A stretch of DNA of 52,932 nucleotides from Spirochaetaceae bacterium (GTDB lineage Bacteria > Spirochaetota > Spirochaetia > DSM-27196 > SKKC01): contig RECN01000157.1 of assembly GCA_007694005.1 (NCBI GenBank), positions 1-52,932 on the forward strand, given 5' to 3'. The translations under genes were made by a program, and so were the position numbers. The notes under the pieces were generated by a model that saw only the letters and a program-made list of their open reading frames with translations, had not been told where the DNA came from and searched no databases. Positions 10,565 to 18,522 of the stretch are shown in pieces (within the stretch, counting starts at the first letter, position 1; every line of letters starts with the position of its first letter).

Positions 10565-12022
10565 CTACGCGGAAGTCTCGTGAATGAAACGCGAAAGCCT
10601 GTCGACCTTTTCGAGGTAGGCGGGCATGTTGCACTTGCGCTTCAGTCCCGCCGGAACCATGATGCGCACCTTGCCGAAAACCTCGCGTTCAGTCCAGGGA
10701 CGATCGTGGAGACCGAAAATCCAGGCGCAGTTGGCATAACTCGCAGGATTTCGACCGTCGAGAAAAAACCTGTTGTTCAGGTACAGAACCCGCGAGAACG
10801 CTTCTTCAGGCGTCGGTGACCACAGAATGATCTGTTTACCCCAGTACATGCGCATGTAATTGTGCATGTATCCAGTTTCCCGCATCTCGGTATTTGCCGC
10901 GTTCCAGTACTCGTCTTCGGTCTGCGAAGCCCGAAGTTCTTCGAGACTGTACAGGGGTTTTCGTTCATCGTGAGCGTGTGCCGACAGCGTCTGCTTCGCC
11001 CAGCCCGGCAATGCGTCGTAGGAATCGTAGTTCGGTTCATAGAAGCAGTAGTTATAGGCAAGTTCGCGTCGCACGAGAAGCTCTTCGAAGAAATCCTCAT
11101 ACTGCTCCTTCAGTGAGCCTCCACAACTGTCCAGATGCTTCTTTGCTTCCAGCAGCAGTCGCAGGGGTGACACCTGCCCGAACTGAAGATGCATGCTCAT
11201 GCCGCTCGAGTCGTCGGTGTGTGGCTGGTTCCGGTGGTCACTGTAATGAACGAAGCGGTCGTCGAGGAATGCTTCAAACCGCGACCGGGCGTGCTCCGGA
11301 CCTCCGGAGAAGAGCCTGCTGACCTCGTGCACCGATGTGTCCAGCGGCAGACGTGCACAGAGGGCCTGTACATCAGCAAGGTCGGCTTCGGTAACATGGT
11401 CGTTCGGCTTTGAGTCGCGCCGATACAGGCTGGCGTCTGCTTCCAGATCGGTCTGTTCGTTCCACGCGACAGTAATAGTCGGCTGAGGCTGCTCCTGAAG
11501 AAACTCGTCGACCTGTCGGTGCAGCTTCGGTCGTATCGTGCGTGCGGCGAACTCACGTTTGTCGGACGCACGTCGCACCGGCACGACGAGCTCGCTATCA
11601 ACCTCTACCACCGGGCACCCGGCATCCCGGGCGAGCTGTTCGCGCCACGCCCTGGTGTGCCTGAGGTACGCGCCATCGCTTACCACGAGTGCGGCGTAAG
11701 CAGCGAAGGCGGCAGCTACGGCCGGAGGGCTTCCGCTTCGCAGACGAAAGCCTATGCCATGCCGTTTCAGATGTGAGGCCGTCTGCGAAAGCCCTTCGAG
11801 CATGAAGCGGTAATGACGGACATTCGCCTCCGGATAATCGCTCATGAGGCCAAAGACCACGAGTAGCGGCAGACCGAGCTCGTTTGCCCGAGTGACGGCA
11901 TAATCAAGGGCTGCGTTGTCCCATGGACGCTGGGCAGATTGCATCCAGTACAGGACGTACCGCGCATTCCGGCGAGGCTCACCTTTGGCGTGAAAAACGA
12001 GTCGATCGGGGTGAACTGACAT
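10565..12022 (-). CDS. phrB: Class II CPD photolyase
   Basis: Light-dependent enzyme that splits cyclobutane pyrimidine dimers using FADH-. It is 485 aa from ATG 12022. Class II signatures are clear: the N-terminal YVLYWMQSAQRPWDNAAL and the C-terminal FAD-domain stretches NNRFFLDGRNPASYANCAW and IFGLHDRPWTEREVFG. The ATG starts one nucleotide after the stop of the aminopeptidase gene (TGA-T-ATG), so it is probably coupled to it. An in-frame extension upstream would overlap that gene and is rejected. Class II rather than class I enzymes are the less common bacterial form. Confidence 0.95.
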   Translation of the reverse strand: MSVHPDRLVFHAKGEPRRNARYVLYWMQSAQRPWDNAALDYAVTRANELGLPLLVVFGLMSDYPEANVRHYRFMLEGLSQTASHLKRHGIGFRLRSGSPPAVAAAFAAYAALVVSDGAYLRHTRAWREQLARDAGCPVVEVDSELVVPVRRASDKREFAARTIRPKLHRQVDEFLQEQPQPTITVAWNEQTDLEADASLYRRDSKPNDHVTEADLADVQALCARLPLDTSVHEVSRLFSGGPEHARSRFEAFLDDRFVHYSDHRNQPHTDDSSGMSMHLQFGQVSPLRLLLEAKKHLDSCGGSLKEQYEDFFEELLVRRELAYNYCFYEPNYDSYDALPGWAKQTLSAHAHDERKPLYSLEELRASQTEDEYWNAANTEMRETGYMHNYMRMYWGKQIILWSPTPEEAFSRVLYLNNRFFLDGRNPASYANCAWIFGLHDRPWTEREVFGKVRIMVPAGLKRKCNMPAYLEKVDRLSRFIHETSA

Positions 12023-12023
12023 A

Positions 12024-13253
12024 TCAGATGACGAACCTGCCGTCCCGCATGACCGGAAACGATCCGTCGTCATAGGTCTTTGCGTCGACGTTGAGGTCTG
12101 TACTGCCTATCATAAAATCGGTGTGCAGCGTCGACCGGTTGGCTCCGAGCTTCTCGTAGTCTTCTGCCGACAGGTCGACTCCACCGCGCACACAGGTTGG
12201 ATAGCTCGAACCGAGCGCCATGTGGCACGCGGCGTTTTCATCGTAGAGGATGTTGTAAAACACCGTACCCGACTCGAACACGGGACTGCTCGCATCGACG
12301 AGTGCGATTTCGCCGAGATACCGCGCGTTCGGGTCGATTTCGAAGTACTTCTCCAGGGTATCGGTTCCCTGCTCCGCGCCGAATGCATCCACCCTCCCGT
12401 CGACGAACTCGAACCACGCACCGCTTACGATGCGGCCGAGGACCATAACAGGCCGGGTAATGGCTGCACGGCCTTGTGTACCGTTTTTACGGGGTGTCGT
12501 AAACACTTCTTCAGTCGGTACATTCGGCAGAAACGGGCGCCCCGAAGGCTTTCGTGCACCACCTCCGACCCAGACGCTCTGTTCAAGCAGCGATACCCTC
12601 AGATCGGTCGAAGCGCTCTGAAAGTGCAACTCCCGTATTGAGCGGTCGGTAAGCAGCCGGGCCCTGGTCTGCAGCAGCGCTGCGTGCTGCTTCCACGCCG
12701 ACCCGGGGTCATCGGAATCGAGCCGTAGAATCGGCACCATGATGTCCCAAAGCTTTTCCACTGAATCGAGCCCTGACCCGCTACCGAAAATTTTCCCAGC
12801 CCAACCTTCGGTAGGAATCGCCGCAACACACCAGGCAAAGCGGTCGCTCTGCAAGGCTTCGCGGAAGGGCTTGAGAGCTTCTGCCTGAGCCTTACCGACT
12901 ATGGCGTTCCGGCCGGAGTCAATCTTTTCAAGGAGATCCGGATATTCGGGACCTACCAGGGACAGCAGACACCAGTTACCATCGGTAAAGCTCACGTACT
13001 CATCGCGAAGAAAATCGGGAACGTAGGACAGCGAATCCGATGTAGCGTACTCAACCCTGGCTTTGTGTATCCGCGGATCGTTTGCCATGACGTGCACGTA
13101 GGCCGCACCTGCCTGATACGCCCGCTGAACGACGGCGAGCACAAAATCCCCATGAGCGGGCTCGGAGCGTATTGCCAGTCTGTTGCCTGGTTCGAGATCA
13201 AGTGCGGTGAGCAGCAAATCAATGTAGCGTTGAGTTCTCGTTTCGTGATCCAT
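12024..13253 (-). CDS. M29-family metallo-aminopeptidase (AmpS/PepS/aminopeptidase T type)
   Basis: Dinuclear-metal aminopeptidase of about 409 aa, family length. Putative metal and catalytic residues are visible: Glu in NVPTEEVFTTP, Glu in YLGEIALVD, His and Tyr in CHMALGSSYP, and His-x-Asp in LHTDFMIG. ATG 13253 is chosen because GGAAAGG lies 5-6 nt upstream; a GTG 12 nt earlier would overlap that site. Its end is adjacent to the photolyase start. The pairing of a peptidase with DNA repair is unexplained and may only reflect shared transcription. The true substrate is not readable from sequence. Confidence 0.9.
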   Translation of the reverse strand: MDHETRTQRYIDLLLTALDLEPGNRLAIRSEPAHGDFVLAVVQRAYQAGAAYVHVMANDPRIHKARVEYATSDSLSYVPDFLRDEYVSFTDGNWCLLSLVGPEYPDLLEKIDSGRNAIVGKAQAEALKPFREALQSDRFAWCVAAIPTEGWAGKIFGSGSGLDSVEKLWDIMVPILRLDSDDPGSAWKQHAALLQTRARLLTDRSIRELHFQSASTDLRVSLLEQSVWVGGGARKPSGRPFLPNVPTEEVFTTPRKNGTQGRAAITRPVMVLGRIVSGAWFEFVDGRVDAFGAEQGTDTLEKYFEIDPNARYLGEIALVDASSPVFESGTVFYNILYDENAACHMALGSSYPTCVRGGVDLSAEDYEKLGANRSTLHTDFMIGSTDLNVDAKTYDDGSFPVMRDGRFVI

Positions 13254-13325
13254 AGACCTTTCCACCTTGTAGCTGGAGAATGTGATCTCCAGATACTACT
13301 ATCCGGGGAAGGGGTGGGCAACCAG

Positions 13326-13982
13326 ATGGATCAGACTTCAACAGCATGCCCGCTCTGCGGGAGCAGGACGGGGACATCCCGGTACCAGAAACGCATGAAC
13401 AGGCACTATCACTGGTGCGGTCACTGCGATCTGGTATCCGTGCCTGCAGCGGATCACATCAGTCCCGAAGCGGAACGCGACCGCTATCTGTCGCATAACA
13501 ACAGTCTTGATCAGACGGGCTATGTGGAAATGCTGGCTGAGGTTCTCGACACAGCCGAGAACGCAGCCGGGAGTGTACCCTTTGATCTGCTCGATTACGG
13601 CTGCGGATACGCCCCTGTACTCGGCCAAATCGCTGTACAACGGGGACACAGAATCATCAACTATGATCCGGTTTTTTTCCCTGATCCTGCTGCACTGGAA
13701 ACGAGCTATACAGTAGTCACCTGCTGTGAAGTCGTAGAGCACGCGAATAATCCGCGGAATTTCTGGATAACGCTTTCACGGGTCGTCAAACCCGGTGGCG
13801 TGCTCGTGGTACGAAGCAGCCTCCATCCAGTCGACTGGAACCGTTTTCTCAGGTTCTGGTACACGTACGACGAAACGCACGTCTCGTTCTACAGCGAGCT
13901 CTGTATTTCCTACGTATGCAGGACCTTCGGGTTTGAACCGGTAACTGTGCACGATCCTTTGTGGGTTCTTCGTAAAACGTGA
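13326..13982 (+). CDS. Class I SAM-dependent methyltransferase with N-terminal zinc ribbon
   Basis: It is a 218-aa protein. An N-terminal CPLC...CGHC cluster (Cys8, 11, 31, 34) should bind zinc. A Rossmann methyltransferase domain follows, with motif I DYGCG at 90-94 and a later CCEVVEHANNPRNFW segment and PGGVLVV strand typical of the Methyltransf_11/12/23 group. The substrate is unknown; ribbon-methyltransferase fusions often modify small molecules or glycans. ATG 13326 is preceded by GGGGAAGGGG; a GTG at 13314 is an alternative start. It converges on the outer-membrane protein gene with a 2-bp gap. Confidence 0.82.
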   Translation: MDQTSTACPLCGSRTGTSRYQKRMNRHYHWCGHCDLVSVPAADHISPEAERDRYLSHNNSLDQTGYVEMLAEVLDTAENAAGSVPFDLLDYGCGYAPVLGQIAVQRGHRIINYDPVFFPDPAALETSYTVVTCCEVVEHANNPRNFWITLSRVVKPGGVLVVRSSLHPVDWNRFLRFWYTYDETHVSFYSELCISYVCRTFGFEPVTVHDPLWVLRKT

Positions 13983-13984
13983 GC

Positions 13985-14491
13985 TCAGAACCGATACCGG
14001 ACTCCTATTCCCCCCGCGACCCCGAAGGTGGTCTCAGGAAAGATCCTGAGATGCGGAGCGAGCTCGAAAAACAGATCGAGCGGCAGCTCCACGGGAAGAA
14101 AGCTGATCCCCACAGGAACGCGTACGGCCGCTCGGAGCCGGGAATCCGGATCACCCTGGCCCGGTGCCTGGGACTGCACACGAAGCGATCCCCCAACGCC
14201 GACGTACACGGGCAAGCGATCCGGAGCCGTCGTGAACACGTCGAAAAAATGCGTCAGATAGTCAGCGTTCGCGTAGAAGGCTCCATTATCGGTGAAGGAC
14301 CACGCAAGGGCGATATCAATCGCCGAGACATCGGAAAGCCATAGTTTGATACTGAGACCGGTCGGTTCACCGACGATCACACCGATGCTGACCGAATCCA
14401 CGTCATCAGTTGACACCTGAGCAGCCAGTGCCGGCGTCATCAGAACCAGGAGAATAGTAAGCACATACAGGATCATATTCTGTCGTTTCAT
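13985..14491 (-). CDS. Small outer-membrane beta-barrel-like protein (hypothetical)
   Basis: It is a 168-aa protein with a classical signal peptide (Lys-Arg, a hydrophobic core ILYVLTILLVLM, and cleavage expected after ALA near residue 24). The mature part alternates hydrophobic and polar residues in short strands with Gly-rich turns. It ends in Phe (VRYRF), the usual signal for Bam-dependent barrels. It looks like an 8-stranded barrel of unknown function. It is 14 bp downstream of the DHH-like gene and has AGAGGAA before its ATG, so the two are probably co-transcribed. Confidence 0.75.
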   Translation of the reverse strand: MKRQNMILYVLTILLVLMTPALAAQVSTDDVDSVSIGVIVGEPTGLSIKLWLSDVSAIDIALAWSFTDNGAFYANADYLTHFFDVFTTAPDRLPVYVGVGGSLRVQSQAPGQGDPDSRLRAAVRVPVGISFLPVELPLDLFFELAPHLRIFPETTFGVAGGIGVRYRF

Positions 14492-14505
14492 CGTGTTCCT
14501 CTTTT

Positions 14506-15492
14506 CTATAGTATACGCTTCAGATCAGTGACAGGGACAGGCTCGGTCAGCAGACGCTCTATCAGTTCACGCCTGATCTCTCCGGCACGCTCCGGGGTAC
14601 CCTGGCAGGAGCCCGAATCAGCGCTGCCTCCGCCCCCGTACTGAAGCATCAAAGCCCCGACATTCAGCGAACAGGTCCGGTTAAAAATGCTCTTTCCCGC
14701 CGTGAACACGGCAGTCTGACGCTCAAAACCCCAGGAGAACTGCAGACTGGTGTTGACCTGCGGGTACAGCGCGTACTTAACGAAGCGGTTCCCGGCCGCT
14801 ACGGTCGGTTCCTCGGACCAGTCGATAAACAGGACGTTACCAACGATAGTGCTGCATCGGTGAATCTGTTCCTCAAAGCGACTTTTGTGACTCTTGTATA
14901 TATCCAGTCGCTCGCGAACGTCCGGGAGCGTAAGGACCTCGTCAACATCGCTTGATTCCGTCAGATGATCAACCAGATCAAGTATCAGTCGCTTGTTCGA
15001 AATTCGCAGGCCACCATGGCGGCCGAGTCCCGATCGTGGATCGAGCAGGAACGTCAGTAGTGTCCAGCCGGAGGGGTTCAGCACTTCATCCATCGTATAT
15101 GTTCGTGACCCGGCCTGATCGGCAGCCCGAACCATAGGCAAAATGGCGTCCGCATCGTCGAACCGTTCCCGGTAATACTGAAAAATAACGGACGCGTTAC
15201 TCGAAGCGGTTGAGTCAGTTACATGACGCTCGTGATCACCCGACATTAATCCGGCAACAAGCTCATGGTTGAACACAAGCCCTACATCGTCGCGAAAGGG
15301 AAACCCTACGAGTACATCGACAGGAGTCAGACTGATCAGATTCTCGGTGACATCCTGGGGGTGAACAAAACAGATTTCGCTTATGAGGCCGAGCCTCCGC
15401 AGAAGGACTGCACAGACAAGACCGTCGAAGTCCGCTTCAGAAATGAGCCGTGCCGTCTCCGGAGATGCTGTATCGGAGGTGTTTTCCGTCAC
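14506..15492 (-). CDS. DHH-family phosphoesterase-like protein with degenerate motifs
   Basis: It is a 328-aa protein laid out like DHH/DHHA1 phosphoesterases (exopolyphosphatase or oligonucleotidase types). An N-terminal DFDG lies at residues 21-24, a mid motif at 74-77 and a C-terminal Gly-rich motif near 290. Key residues differ from active enzymes: the first His is Glu19, DHH reads NHE (75-77), and GGGHxxAAG reads GGGGSADSG. It may be inactive or use altered chemistry. The start is GTG with AGGG about 8 nt upstream. It heads an operon with the small barrel protein and is divergent from glk. Confidence 0.7.
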   Translation of the reverse strand: MTENTSDTASPETARLISEADFDGLVCAVLLRRLGLISEICFVHPQDVTENLISLTPVDVLVGFPFRDDVGLVFNHELVAGLMSGDHERHVTDSTASSNASVIFQYYRERFDDADAILPMVRAADQAGSRTYTMDEVLNPSGWTLLTFLLDPRSGLGRHGGLRISNKRLILDLVDHLTESSDVDEVLTLPDVRERLDIYKSHKSRFEEQIHRCSTIVGNVLFIDWSEEPTVAAGNRFVKYALYPQVNTSLQFSWGFERQTAVFTAGKSIFNRTCSLNVGALMLQYGGGGSADSGSCQGTPERAGEIRRELIERLLTEPVPVTDLKRIL

Positions 15493-15575
15493 GAAACTAC
15501 CCTAACCGAAGGGTATGAGATGCGCAAGCGCACCCGCCCGGGCAGGGTTGTGAACCCTGGTGCAAGGTCGGTACC

Positions 15576-16646
15576 ATGGTCGCCATGGCCACTACACACG
15601 CACACTCATGGCTCGTCTGTGACGCTGGAGGAACAAACTGCAGCTTCGCACTGGTCGAGCAGACCGACCGCACATTCGACGTCGTCGCCCGAGCCCGTTA
15701 TGATTCTCAGACCATTACGGACTTTGCCATAACTATGGCTGAAGCCCGGAAGACCCTGCTGCAGCAAAGCGACTTCCGCTCGATCTCAGGAGCATGCGTG
15801 AGTGCCGCCGGACCGGTACACGACGGCACCGTAAAACTTACCAATACGAGCTGGTCCATCGACGAGCGGGAACTCTCGCAAGGCCTCGAAACGGGGGTCA
15901 GGATTATCAACGATCTTACCGCAATCGGATACGCCCTCCCCCTCGTGAACCTGTCCGACGGTGGCGAATGCGTGTCCGTATGGGAACCGGCGTCCGGCGG
16001 CTTTGGCACGCGACCGAGACGGAATGAGGCATCGGTTCAGGCAGTGGCGGCTGCCGGGACGGGTCTCGGTGTCGCTATTGTATGCGAAGCACATCCCGAT
16101 TCGTTGACGGTACTGCCGTCGGAAGGCGGCCATACGGACCTCGTGGGCTTTGACGCCGAGACCCGACAGTTCCAGCATTTCGTTGAGTCGGCCATACGCA
16201 ACAGTCCGGACGCCGAACTCTACGTGAGCGGGCAGGGGCTGAAACACGCGGCGGCATTCATCATGGCGGATGGTGGTTTCCGCGACGGGCCGGCTCAAGA
16301 GCTTCGTACGGCGGATCCGGCCGATTATCCGGCCCTGGTGTCGCGCTATGCATCGGACAGTCCCGACGCCGCGCGGGCAATGCGGCTGTTTGCAAAGATG
16401 TACGGTCGCTTCGTATCCGGACTCGCGCTTACCGTTCTCCCGTACGCGGGTCTCTTTCTGGCCGGAGGTGTCACGGCGCGTAATCTCGAGGCAATTATGA
16501 GCAGCGGATTTCTTGAAGGGTACTTCAGCCATCCACACGAGGGCATGCAGAGCGCGCTTCGCCGCGTTCCGGTCTACGCCCTTCGCAACTATGATGTATC
16601 GCTCATCGGCGCGGCACACGCCGCGTACCTGTCTATGGAGGCATAG
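15576..16646 (+). CDS. glk: Glucokinase (Glk family)
   Basis: ATP-dependent phosphorylation of glucose to glucose-6-phosphate. It is 356 aa of the bacterial Glk (PF02685) type. The phosphate loop DAGGTN is at 16-21, followed by SAAGPVHDG, LTNTSWSID, the catalytic INDLTAIGYAL, AAGTGLGVA and a C-terminal LAGGVTARN adenosine motif. The ROK zinc motif is absent. A 7-bp hairpin with a 3-nt loop (15543-15559) precedes AAGG and the ATG. It is followed after 3 bp by a uridylyltransferase gene, suggesting a glucose to UDP-glucose supply with phosphoglucomutase encoded elsewhere. Confidence 0.9.
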   Translation: MVAMATTHAHSWLVCDAGGTNCSFALVEQTDRTFDVVARARYDSQTITDFAITMAEARKTLLQQSDFRSISGACVSAAGPVHDGTVKLTNTSWSIDERELSQGLETGVRIINDLTAIGYALPLVNLSDGGECVSVWEPASGGFGTRPRRNEASVQAVAAAGTGLGVAIVCEAHPDSLTVLPSEGGHTDLVGFDAETRQFQHFVESAIRNSPDAELYVSGQGLKHAAAFIMADGGFRDGPAQELRTADPADYPALVSRYASDSPDAARAMRLFAKMYGRFVSGLALTVLPYAGLFLAGGVTARNLEAIMSSGFLEGYFSHPHEGMQSALRRVPVYALRNYDVSLIGAAHAAYLSMEA

Positions 16647-16649
16647 AAC

Positions 16650-18164
16650 GTGAAAATGACTGACGCCCTGCGCAGGGACATGGAAGAAAAGAAGATAGAC
16701 GTTGAGCTGAGCCTGACGCTTCTGGACCGCATCAACAGCGGGAAGGTCAGCATCGGCGAGACTGGAGAGGCCCGTGGCATCCCCGGAGTTGACGGAGACC
16801 GTATCGTCGATACCACATCCGCACCGACTTGGACAGGGGACGCTGAAGCGCTTTACGGACGCCTCGGCGAGCTCAACCTGGCACCTGACCGGCTCCGTTT
16901 TGATATTCCCGTCTCAGGGCCCGTCACCCTCGGAGCCGATCAGCTTCGGGAGATCGGGCTGCATCTGATTCCACGCGTCGCGTATGGTGTTCTCAACGGC
17001 GGTTCAGCCACAAGCTACGCGGATCACACAAAGAACCGGAGTTTCAACGAGACGCTGTACCGCCTGTACGAACCATTGCTGAACACGATCGGCGAGTCAG
17101 TCCGCGGCAAGGCGAAGGGACTGACCCCCGCTCTTTTCAGTTCCACGGGTATGCCAGGGGCCAGTTACCTTGAGCTCAAAATGCGACATCTCCTGCTGCT
17201 TCTATCGGAGAGCCGGGATGCGACCGGAACGGCACTGCCCGCGGGGCACGCACCGATGTTTCAGATGAGCAGCGTTCACAACAACGAAGAGCTTTCGCGC
17301 GCATACGAAGCGTACCGGAACTCACCGCTCCTGAAAGACCTGATAGCAGAAACCGGTGTCGACATAACTGAGGTCAGGACGGGTGTACAGCCCATGATCA
17401 GCGCCTACACACACTCCGAGCACGGTTCGCCTCGCGGTATATTCGACCGCGCGTACGGAGAGCAGGGACGCACGCTCGCGCTCCCCGGAGGTCACGGTCA
17501 GAGCTTCTCGGTTCTGAAATCCGTCTACCGGAGTCTACGCTCTGACGGGTTCCGCTTTGCCTATATCGGAAACGTGGATAATCTCGGATTTACCGTTGAT
17601 CCCGTGACAGTTGCGTTTTTTGCATTGACCGGCAGACCTGTGGCCTTCGAGTTCGCCTACAAGACACCCGTGGACGTAAAAGGCGGGATACTGATCGAAG
17701 ACATGAACAGGGGTCTGACCTGTGGCGATATCGGGCCGGCTGTCTCGAAGAGTTACGTCGAGCAGACCGAGAGGGCGGGAACGGCCATCCTCTTCAACTG
17801 CGCGACAGGGCTCTTTGACCTCGACTGGCTAGACGCACATATCGACCGCATCGAATCGGAACTTCCCCTGCGGCTTTCTGACCAGGATAAGGACGCCGGA
17901 CGCTATTCACAGGCCGAACAGGTGACCTGGGAAGTAATCGGCATGATTGACAATCCCATGATCTTTGCGGTCGACAAGTACCGCCGGTTTCTTGCCGCAA
18001 AACTCTTGAGCGAAAGCTTCATGACTAATGGCGTACATCTCGACGAACCGGACTTTCCGACTGACGAAAATCCAGAGAAAGATCTGAAAGGAACTGCTAA
18101 GAAGCTCAACGCGGGTCTCGGTCAGCTGTTGACTGAGGTCTACGGCTGGAGTCCTGGCGACTGA
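16650..18164 (+). CDS. UDPGP-family nucleotidyltransferase (UTP-glucose-1-phosphate uridylyltransferase-like)
   Basis: It is a 504-aa protein of the eukaryote-like UDPGP family (UGPase/USPase/UAP), not the GalU type. The nucleotide-binding loop reads LNGGSATSYADHTKN from residue 115, and a GNVDNLG motif supplies the sugar/metal site. A MFQMSS segment and a C-terminal helical region follow. The expected reaction is UTP plus hexose-1-phosphate to UDP-hexose; the exact sugar is not readable. GTG 16650 is chosen because GGAGG lies 8 nt upstream, against 14 nt for ATG 16656. It is co-transcribed with glk. Its last 59 bp overlap the 3' end of folB on the other strand. Confidence 0.82.
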   Translation: MKMTDALRRDMEEKKIDVELSLTLLDRINSGKVSIGETGEARGIPGVDGDRIVDTTSAPTWTGDAEALYGRLGELNLAPDRLRFDIPVSGPVTLGADQLREIGLHLIPRVAYGVLNGGSATSYADHTKNRSFNETLYRLYEPLLNTIGESVRGKAKGLTPALFSSTGMPGASYLELKMRHLLLLLSESRDATGTALPAGHAPMFQMSSVHNNEELSRAYEAYRNSPLLKDLIAETGVDITEVRTGVQPMISAYTHSEHGSPRGIFDRAYGEQGRTLALPGGHGQSFSVLKSVYRSLRSDGFRFAYIGNVDNLGFTVDPVTVAFFALTGRPVAFEFAYKTPVDVKGGILIEDMNRGLTCGDIGPAVSKSYVEQTERAGTAILFNCATGLFDLDWLDAHIDRIESELPLRLSDQDKDAGRYSQAEQVTWEVIGMIDNPMIFAVDKYRRFLAAKLLSESFMTNGVHLDEPDFPTDENPEKDLKGTAKKLNAGLGQLLTEVYGWSPGD

Positions 18165-18522
18165 CGGTAACCTCCACCCGAGCCCCGTCACAGCGGGGGA
18201 CTCGACCGGATTTGGTCAGGCTGATGGTAACGGTCGCAGCTGCCGGAAACACGTCTATTACATCCGTACCGAGGTCCCATGCGAGCCGCTCGAGAAGCTT
18301 CACTTCGGTCCTTGCCGCCACGGCGCGGATCCGCCTCGCAAGCTCGCCATAGTCGACCGTGTTTTTAATCGTATCGTGTTCCGGGCGGTAATCCGCCGGC
18401 AGAACTACCGTACAGGTACAAAGAAGGTTCTGAGGACGTTTTCGTTCCTCTTCGGTCAGCCCCACACAGGCCCGCACGCGCAACGCGTCAAGCGCTACGC
18501 GGACGGGAGAACCATGATTCAT
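18106..18522 (-). CDS. folB: Dihydroneopterin aldolase family protein (FolB)
   Basis: Folate-pathway enzyme that cleaves 7,8-dihydroneopterin to 6-hydroxymethyldihydropterin and glycolaldehyde. It is 138 aa. Residues matching the family active site are Glu24/25 (GLTEEERK), Tyr58 (NTVDYGEL) and Lys104 (LTKSGRVP). AAAGG precedes the ATG by 5 nt. The start overlaps the uxaE stop (ATGA), placing it at the end of the hexuronate operon, which is odd for a folate gene. A FolX-like epimerase role is possible. The last 59 bp are antisense to the end of the uridylyltransferase gene. Confidence 0.85.
   Translation of the reverse strand: MNHGSPVRVALDALRVRACVGLTEEERKRPQNLLCTCTVVLPADYRPEHDTIKNTVDYGELARRIRAVAARTEVKLLERLAWDLGTDVIDVFPAAATVTISLTKSGRVPRCDGARVEVTVSRQDSSRRPQSTADRDPR

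Noticed and set aside
12023-12073. N-terminal extension of the photolyase
   Set aside because: It would overlap the aminopeptidase coding region, and class II photolyases begin near the later ATG.
13065-13325. Upstream extension of the methyltransferase frame
   Set aside because: It is antisense to the aminopeptidase and adds no family sequence before the zinc ribbon.
15576-16646. Gluconokinase assignment for the sugar kinase, to complete the uronate route
   Set aside because: Motifs are of the Glk glucokinase family, not the GntK P-loop or FGGY types, and the gene is in another operon.
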